From an uncultured Opitutia bacterium (GTDB taxonomy: Bacteria > Verrucomicrobiota > Verrucomicrobiia > Opitutales > UBA953), in the NCBI GenBank assembly GCA_937874455.1, contig CALNBE010000053.1, positions 1-19,920 of the forward strand: a stretch of DNA of 19,920 bases, written 5' to 3'. The notes under the pieces were generated by a model that made no database searches, had not been told where the DNA came from, and was given only the letters and a program-made list of their open reading frames with translations. Of the stretch, positions 15,499 to 19,920 are shown in pieces (the first letter of the stretch is position 1; each line of letters begins with the position of its first letter). The translations under genes were made by a program, and so were the position numbers.

Positions 15499-16512
15499 TC
15501 ACTTATTCGCCACAGCGGCGTCACTCGCCGCCAAATGCCGGGTGATAATTTCCACAATCCGTGCCCGATCCCCGGCCAGCGTTGCTCCCGGCAGATTAAA
15601 GCCGGCCGCCAGCGCATGCCCACCGCCATTGAGCAGCTTTGCCAGTTGATCGAGCCGGAAACGCGTTTCCTTCGCCCGCAAACTACCCTTCACGCCATCC
15701 TCCATTTCCTCCAACAGCACGGCCACGTCCACTCCCTCGATGCAACGCGGGTAATCCACCAAGCCCTCAGTGTCTTCCCGGCTCGTGCCGGTCGCGGCAA
15801 AGGTACCTTGGGGAATTTCTCCGAGGCAAATGCGTCCGCCAGCATGCAGATGCAATGATGCCAAAAACCGCTGCAACAACTCGATCCGTCCGAAACTGTC
15901 ATGCTCATAAAGCGCGTCGGTGGTCTGCCGGGGAGACGCTCCAAGGCGAACCAGCTCCGCGGCTATTTCCAGCACCTCCGCCGTGGTCGAGGGATATTTG
16001 AACTGTCCGGTGTCGGTGACGATTCCGACATACAGAGCCTGGGCAGTCCTCGCATCGATCTCCAGCGCGTTGTCCAGAGCGAACGCCGCCAACATGTGGC
16101 AGGCTGCCGCAGTATCGGGCAACACGATGTTTTCCTCCGCGTACAGCGTGTTGGAAATGTGATGGTCGATGTTTCCGGCAATACGGGGAAACATCGCCAA
16201 CAATTCCCTTCCCACTCTGGTCACGTCCGCACAATCCACACACACCGCCACCTGCCCGTCCCAACAAAAATCCTTTTCCTCGAAAAAGGGCGTGTCGCCA
16301 ACAAAGGAGCGCAAGTTCGCTGGAACCGCATGGTGGTTCACGCACACCGCCTCCGCGCCCGCCGTGCGCAACAAGCGGCACAACGCCACTTGGGAACCAA
16401 TGCAGTCACCGTCCGGCCGCATGTGTCCGAGAACCGCGACTTTCGCGCCGGACAATTGCCCCAGCAACGCCCAAAAGCGCGCCGATTCCTCTGGAAAATA
16501 AAGTTCAGCCAT
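15499..16512 (-). CDS. nrnA: DHH/DHHA1 phosphoesterase, NrnA type (nanoRNase / pAp phosphatase)
   Basis: A 337-residue cytoplasmic DHH-family phosphoesterase. NrnA enzymes degrade very short RNA oligonucleotides and dephosphorylate 3'-phosphoadenosine 5'-phosphate. The metal ligands are all visible: His30, Asp34 and Asp36 in LGHMRPDGDCIGS (28-40), Asp93 in VDCAD, the DHH triad Asp116-His117-His118 in GNIDHHISN, and Asp167 in GIVTDTGQF. The C-terminal DHHA1 substrate-binding domain carries GGGHALAAGF (296-305). Length fits NrnA (about 310-340) and is far below RecJ. It begins 61 bases after the fusion gene and probably ends the plsY-fusion-nrnA unit. The upstream bases contain GGGGA close to ATG, at best a weak ribosome site. 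A cyclic-dinucleotide-degrading relative cannot be excluded from sequence alone. Confidence 0.88.
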   Translation of the reverse strand: MAELYFPEESARFWALLGQLSGAKVAVLGHMRPDGDCIGSQVALCRLLRTAGAEAVCVNHHAVPANLRSFVGDTPFFEEKDFCWDGQVAVCVDCADVTRVGRELLAMFPRIAGNIDHHISNTLYAEENIVLPDTAAACHMLAAFALDNALEIDARTAQALYVGIVTDTGQFKYPSTTAEVLEIAAELVRLGASPRQTTDALYEHDSFGRIELLQRFLASLHLHAGGRICLGEIPQGTFAATGTSREDTEGLVDYPRCIEGVDVAVLLEEMEDGVKGSLRAKETRFRLDQLAKLLNGGGHALAAGFNLPGATLAGDRARIVEIITRHLAASDAAVANK

Positions 16513-16573
16513 GTTCCCCGGCAGGGAGAAGCCCGCCGGACAAATGGCAAATAGAAAAGCAAGCTGCGGACTG

Positions 16574-18181
16574 CTACGCCTTCAACAGCGCAATCACCTC
16601 GCCCAACGTTTCCTTCGAGGGCGCGCTCATCAGGCTGATTTGCAGCCAGTTTCTTTCCCGTAGGTAATTGCTGCGGTAACTCAGCACATAACCAGCCTCC
16701 TCCAGCTCCAACCCGGTCTCCCAAGCGTTTTTCCCGCCACGCGGCACCAGCGTCATCACCGCCGGGCACGCGTGCGGCCCTTCCGCCAAAATCTCAAACC
16801 GGCTACCCGCCAGCGAATCCCGCAAGAACCGGTTCAGCGCCGCGATCACTTCGAAACGCGCGGAAAAATCCTGTTCCGCCAACGAGGTTGCCAGTGCCGA
16901 AACCAGATTCGACGAATGGGTAAAGCCCACGCCGTTCTGCGTGATCCAGTATCCCAAATCCAAATACGACGGCACATCCAGCAGCTGCTCAATCTGCGCC
17001 TCGCGATGGAAAACCACCCCGAGTCCGGGATAACCGCACAGTCCCTTGCCGCTCACGGCAGTCGCCAGTTCGATCCGGCCCAGATCCACCGGGACATTTC
17101 CCAGCGCGCTGATCACATCCACCGCCGTGGTGAGCTGGCGCTCGAGGGCCATCTCCGCAATCTCGTGGAGCGGGTTCAAAATTCCGGTCGAAGTTTCATG
17201 ATACACCCACCATACCCAGCCGCCAACCGGCACAGTGTCCAGCGCGTCGCGGATTGCCTCCAGCTTGAACTGCTGCCCCCAGGCAATTTCCAGAGTTTTG
17301 AACTGCATTCCCGCGCGCTTGGCCTGCCCGGCCAGCCGCTTGCCAAACTCGCCGTTCACCAGCACCAGACCCGGCGTGCTCCGGCGTCCGAGCTGCAGCG
17401 CGACAATGTCGTTGGCCAGCGTCCCCGACCCGGGGATGATCTGACAGTTTTGCGCGCCGGCCAAACGGCACAAGCCGCGTCTCGCCTCGTCCAAAATATC
17501 ATGAAACAAAGCCGAGCGGTGCGAAAACGGCTGCACGCTCATCGCCGCCAGCACGCGGCTGGAAACCGTCACCGGCCCAGGCAACAGGGAAATGGTTTTC
17601 CGATGCAGCGCGGTTTCCTCTTTTTTCTTCCCCTTATTGATATCCGAAAGGGTTGTCAGCACCGTGCCCACCCTTTTCGGGCGCACAAACATCGGCTGAA
17701 ACAGCGCGTCTCCCTTTCCAACCAGCGGCCCAAACGGCTCAAAGCCCAGATGCCGGTAGAGGCGCAACTGCCGGGTCGTCCCGGAGATCACCACCAAATC
17801 CCAGCCGTGGATGTGCGCCTGCTCAAAAGCGTTGTCCATCAGCATGCGCAGCACCGGGCCACTCCGGTATTCTGGTTCCACTGCCAGCAGGCGGGCTTCC
17901 ACCGGATGCTCGCACTTGGGCAGGTGCACATTCAGATCCGGGAGCTTCCCGTCGAGGGAAAACGGGCGCTTGTCGCGCATGGCAAACATACCCACCACCC
18001 GGTCCCCGTCTTTGATGACGAGATAGGCGTTTTCGTTGTGGAACTTGTCCACCAGACGGCGCTCCTCGTTCGGCGCATGCTGGGGAATCTCCTCAACAAA
18101 GGTCCGGTAATTCAAACGGTGGATTTGCTCGATCTCCTCGGGGGTGTCGGCAACTTTGCAGATTAAATCAGCGACGTTCAT
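16574..18181 (-). CDS. GNAT/N-acyl-synthase-like domain fused to class V aminotransferase
   Basis: A 535-residue two-domain protein. Residues 1-170 form a GNAT-superfamily acyltransferase: NYRTFVEEIP near the start, VVGMFAMRD (62-70), the acyl-donor-binding region EARLLAVEPEYRSGPVLRML (95-114), and LYRHLGFEPFG (141-151). The general arrangement resembles N-acyl amino acid synthases and acyl-homoserine-lactone synthases more than simple acetyltransferases. After a Lys-rich linker (181-195), residues 197-535 are a class V PLP aminotransferase of the serine-pyruvate/alanine-glyoxylate/PhnW type: SLLPGPVTVSSRVLAAM, GSGTLANDIVALQLG (251-265), Asp355 in VDVISALG and the PLP lysine Lys379 in AVSGKGLCGYPG. 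It follows plsY by 9 bases. No substrate can be assigned. The domains are joined in one continuous frame with no sign of a frameshift. Confidence 0.85.
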   Translation of the reverse strand: MNVADLICKVADTPEEIEQIHRLNYRTFVEEIPQHAPNEERRLVDKFHNENAYLVIKDGDRVVGMFAMRDKRPFSLDGKLPDLNVHLPKCEHPVEARLLAVEPEYRSGPVLRMLMDNAFEQAHIHGWDLVVISGTTRQLRLYRHLGFEPFGPLVGKGDALFQPMFVRPKRVGTVLTTLSDINKGKKKEETALHRKTISLLPGPVTVSSRVLAAMSVQPFSHRSALFHDILDEARRGLCRLAGAQNCQIIPGSGTLANDIVALQLGRRSTPGLVLVNGEFGKRLAGQAKRAGMQFKTLEIAWGQQFKLEAIRDALDTVPVGGWVWWVYHETSTGILNPLHEIAEMALERQLTTAVDVISALGNVPVDLGRIELATAVSGKGLCGYPGLGVVFHREAQIEQLLDVPSYLDLGYWITQNGVGFTHSSNLVSALATSLAEQDFSARFEVIAALNRFLRDSLAGSRFEILAEGPHACPAVMTLVPRGGKNAWETGLELEEAGYVLSYRSNYLRERNWLQISLMSAPSKETLGEVIALLKA

Positions 18182-18190
18182 GCGTGGCTT

Positions 18191-18790
18191 CTATTTTTGG
18201 CAAAAAGCGTTTTTGAAGTTAGATCGATGGGCAAATTGTATCAAAAGTACAATTACTGCGGCCAAAGCAGCAGCAAGAGCATTTTTCGACACAAGCCAGA
18301 AACAGAGGGGTTGGCCCATCAATCCACATAGGGCGCACATGAAAGCACCTTTTCGCAGCGGCAGGAAGAACAAACCTGCGAGGATCGGTCCCAGCAGTGT
18401 GAACGGATAAAGCCAGCAAAGGGAGCCCATTCCCAGCCAGACGCCCAGAAATGGCCCCACGCCCTTTCCTCCGCGAAAACCCAGCAACACCGGCCAGATG
18501 TGCCCGGTGATCACTGCGATGCCACAGGCCAGAAAATACGTCAGGGGTGCGCGGCCATCAAACGCCAGCCAAGGCAGATTCACCGCACAGGCCGCCTTCA
18601 AAATATCCAGGGCCAGCACCACATAAAACCACCACCTTCCCAGTGCCCTCGCGGTGTTCGTGGCTCCCGTGCCGCCGCTGCCCTGCTGGCGCACGTCGCC
18701 ACCCCGCCGCAAACGGACCAGCAGCCAGCCCGGCGAAATGTTGCCAACAAGGTAGGCGATGGCCAAAATAACAACAAGGGTGACATCCAT
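18191..18790 (-). CDS. plsY: Acyl-phosphate:glycerol-3-phosphate acyltransferase
   Basis: A 199-residue inner-membrane protein of PlsY length with about five to seven hydrophobic helices. It acylates glycerol 3-phosphate with acyl-phosphate (made by PlsX) to give lysophosphatidic acid, the first step of phospholipid synthesis. Seen: YLVGNISPGWLLVR (13-26), motif 1 GSGGTGATNTAR (37-48), and motif 2 GHIWPVLLGFRGGKGV (96-111). Motif 1 deviates from the usual GSGNPGATN (Gly-Thr for Asn-Pro), and the C-terminus stops at HRSNFKNAFCQK (188-199), lacking the final Gly-Thr-Glu of the usual HRxNIxRLxxGTE. No frameshift restores it. The next gene starts 9 bases later. It is separated from rplT by a terminator, so it probably has its own promoter in 18791-18838. 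Confidence 0.92.
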   Translation of the reverse strand: MDVTLVVILAIAYLVGNISPGWLLVRLRRGGDVRQQGSGGTGATNTARALGRWWFYVVLALDILKAACAVNLPWLAFDGRAPLTYFLACGIAVITGHIWPVLLGFRGGKGVGPFLGVWLGMGSLCWLYPFTLLGPILAGLFFLPLRKGAFMCALCGLMGQPLCFWLVSKNALAAALAAVIVLLIQFAHRSNFKNAFCQK

Positions 18791-18832
18791 ATGTGCGCCA
18801 AGGCATTTAGCGGGAGAAGAAAAATTACCAAC

Positions 18833-18864
18833 AAAAAACCGATGCGTTTCCGCATCGGTTTTTT
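18833..18864. terminator. Terminator after rplT, symmetric
   Basis: CCGATGCG (18839-18846) pairs perfectly with CGCATCGG (18851-18858) around a TTTC loop, with A6 and T6 flanks that extend the stem. It closes the rpmI-rplT transcript on the minus strand, 20 bases after the rplT stop. Confidence 0.92.
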
Positions 18865-18884
18865 GGAAAAGGAATATCCCCCGA

Positions 18885-19241
18885 TCAGGCCAGTGCTTCC
18901 TTCGCCTTCTTCACAATCGCTTCGAAAGCGGCGGTGTCATGGATGGCCAGTTCGCTCAAATTTTTGCGGTCGATGGTAATGTTGGCTTTTTTCAAGCCCT
19001 GGATCAACCGGCTGTAGCTGATTTTCAGCGGGCGACAGGCGGCGTTCAGACGCACAATCCAAAGCTGGCGAAATTCGCGCTTCTTGGTGCGGCGGTGCTT
19101 GTAGGCAAACTTTTCGGCGCGCTCCACGGCCTCGCGGGCATGCGTGAAGAGACGGGATTTGTTGCCAAAGTAACCCTTGGCGCGACGAAGCGTTCTGTTG
19201 CGGCGCGCGCGGGTGGCGGGGCCGTTGGTGACTCGAGGCAT
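18885..19241 (-). CDS. rplT: 50S ribosomal protein L20
   Basis: A 118-residue ribosomal protein of standard length, needed early in 50S assembly and binding 23S rRNA. Conserved segments: MPRVTNGPATRARRNR at the start, AKGYFGNKSRLF (21-32), YKHRRTKKREFRQLWIVRLN (48-67), YSRLIQGLKKANITIDRK (76-93) and LAIHDTAAFEAIVKKAK near the end. It lies 93 bases after rpmI with an inverted repeat in the gap. This is the only gene in the window with a clear Shine-Dalgarno, AAGGAG 10 bases before ATG (19252-19257 on the plus strand). In many bacteria L20 represses its own operon. Confidence 0.98.
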   Translation of the reverse strand: MPRVTNGPATRARRNRTLRRAKGYFGNKSRLFTHAREAVERAEKFAYKHRRTKKREFRQLWIVRLNAACRPLKISYSRLIQGLKKANITIDRKNLSELAIHDTAAFEAIVKKAKEALA

Positions 19242-19251
19242 GTTTTATATT

Positions 19252-19257
19252 CTCCTT
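19252..19257 (-). promoter_or_regulatory. Shine-Dalgarno site of rplT
   Basis: On the minus strand AAGGAG stands 10 bases before the rplT ATG. It stands out because no other start in the window has a full-strength site. Confidence 0.75.
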
Positions 19258-19272
19258 GGTGTTTTGGTGGTC

Positions 19273-19301
19273 TTCCGGGTCGCCTTAAAACTCACCCGGA
19301 A
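19273..19301 (-). promoter_or_regulatory. Perfect inverted repeat between rpmI and rplT
   Basis: TTCCGGGT (19273-19280) and ACCCGGAA (19294-19301) form an 8-bp hairpin with a 13-base loop, about 15 bases upstream of the rplT Shine-Dalgarno in the mRNA. No T-run follows, so it is not a terminator. A role in L20 autoregulation or RNA processing is plausible but inferred. Confidence 0.5.
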
Positions 19302-19334
19302 CAACCGTGTTTACTCGTCTGCGGCGTCAGTGGA

Positions 19335-19529
19335 TTAGTGGCTGAACGGCAGCGCGGCACGAATCGCGCCGACAAAGCCGTCGGCCACGGGCTTGTCCGC
19401 GCCGCTACGTCGACGAGACTTGGTGGACTTGTTGCGCAACAGGTGACGCGTTCCCGGGCTGCGGCGCATGATTTTGCCTGAACCCGTGATCTTGTACCGT
19501 TTCGCGATGGATTTCTTGGTCTTCTGCAT
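19335..19529 (-). CDS. rpmI: 50S ribosomal protein L35
   Basis: A 64-residue, highly basic protein of normal L35 length. Family features are KTKKSIAKRYKITGSGKIMR (3-22), followed by RHLLRNKSTKSRRR (28-41) and an ending ALPF close to the usual MLPY. The frame stays open further upstream, but ATG 19529 gives the correct L35 N-terminus. No Shine-Dalgarno; the leader reads CCCCTTTTCCGCTC. It is first of the two-gene unit rpmI-rplT and divergent from infC across 152 bases, which should hold promoters for both directions. Confidence 0.95.
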   Translation of the reverse strand: MQKTKKSIAKRYKITGSGKIMRRSPGTRHLLRNKSTKSRRRSGADKPVADGFVGAIRAALPFSH

Positions 19530-19681
19530 GAGCGGAAAAGGGGCGCAAGAAACGGACTTCAGCCAGATTTGTAAAGCGTTATTTTCCCCCATTCGGGCAC
19601 ACTGGCTGACAAAAAGATTGAAATGCCCTTCGCCCCCCTTAGGAAAGTCTGCTCCTTTATACAAAAACACCAAAAAACTGA

Positions 19682-19920
19682 ATGGCCATCCCCAAGAAGC
19701 CCGGCGGTTCCCGTCCGCCCTATCAAGGAAATAACAACCGCCGCAATTTTAACCGCGGCTATCAGCAGGGTCCCCGGAGAAATGATCGCATTCGCGCGCT
19801 CGAAGTGCGCGTCATCGGTCCCGATGGACAGCAAATCGGCCTCATGCAAACTCGGGATGCCATCCAGCGTGCCCAGGCACTGGGGCTTGACTTGGTGGAG
19901 GTGGCTGCCACAGCCCGCCA
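19682..19920 (+). CDS. infC: Translation initiation factor IF-3 (5' part)
   Basis: The first 79 codons of IF-3, which binds the 30S subunit, blocks premature 50S joining and checks start codon-anticodon pairing. After a basic, Asn/Arg/Gln-rich extension of about 33 residues (MAIPKKPGGSRPPYQGNNRR onward) comes NDRIRALEVRVIGPDGQQIG and then TRDAIQRAQALGLDLVEVAA, the conserved N-terminal domain of IF-3 (usual RxxEVRLIGxDGxQLGIxxT and AxxxGLDLVEVxP). The start is a normal ATG, not the rare AUU or AUA used for infC in enterobacteria; the leader is A-rich with no Shine-Dalgarno. The gene runs off the right edge. It points away from rpmI-rplT, unlike the common infC-rpmI-rplT operon. Confidence 0.93.
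   Translation, partial: MAIPKKPGGSRPPYQGNNNRRNFNRGYQQGPRRNDRIRALEVRVIGPDGQQIGLMQTRDAIQRAQALGLDLVEVAATAR

Noticed and set aside
17600..17650. A frameshift joining two separate genes at the GNAT-aminotransferase junction
   Set aside because: The frame is continuous through a Lys-rich linker, with no stop or start needed and both domains complete.
16772..18166. A 464-residue plus-strand frame opposite the fusion gene
   Set aside because: Arg/His/Gln-rich antisense shadow; the minus-strand protein has two clear domains with catalytic residues.
1..19920. Mobile elements, CRISPR arrays, tRNA or rRNA genes
   Set aside because: I saw no transposase-like frame, no regularly spaced repeat, and no tRNA-like cloverleaf sequence; every sizeable region is explained by housekeeping-type genes.

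Overview
The window reads as ordinary chromosome from a GC-rich bacterium (about 60% G+C by eye). It is most likely a member of the Verrucomicrobiota or a relative in the PVC group. The reasons are indirect: a pyrophosphate-type PEP carboxykinase, a heterotetrameric pyruvate dehydrogenase E1, an HPr with a Bacillus-like regulatory serine, and almost no Shine-Dalgarno sequences. The phylum is an inference and the genus cannot be named. I see no phage, insertion sequence, CRISPR array, tRNA or rRNA.

Layout. 1-8121, plus strand: the 3' end of a nucleotide-sugar epimerase with its terminator, a class I aminotransferase, trpA, an MFS transporter, a 465-base gene-free leader, and a very large enzyme (1145 aa) that I read as PPi-type PEP carboxykinase, followed by a strong terminator. 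8140-10254: a divergent pair, comF (minus) and a MalY/PatB-type C-S lyase (plus), the latter closed by a bidirectional terminator. 10273-13738, minus: pdhA-pdhB-pdhC, encoding pyruvate dehydrogenase E1 alpha, E1 beta and E2; E3 is not in the window. 13892-14244, plus: an HPr phosphocarrier and terminator. 14298-18790, minus: an RluA-fold protein lacking the catalytic aspartate, rpsT, an NrnA-type DHH phosphoesterase, an acyltransferase-class V aminotransferase fusion, and plsY. 18885-19529, minus: rplT and rpmI. From 19682, plus: the start of infC, pointing away from rpmI-rplT.

How the genes fit together. Three loci act around PEP, pyruvate and oxaloacetate: the PPi-PEPCK, the PDH complex, and HPr, whose usual phosphodonor chain starts at PEP. 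They are separate transcription units, so a shared regulation is only a possibility. The plsY-fusion-nrnA run is compact enough to be an operon; it puts an acyl-phosphate-dependent acyltransferase next to a two-domain protein whose N-half resembles acyl-ACP-using N-acyl synthases and whose C-half is a PLP aminotransferase. This is the best candidate here for undescribed biochemistry.

Of 18 start sites examined, only rplT has a clear AAGGAG at normal distance. The others have pyrimidine- or A-rich leaders. Several terminators are symmetric A-tract/hairpin/T-tract structures that could work in both directions.
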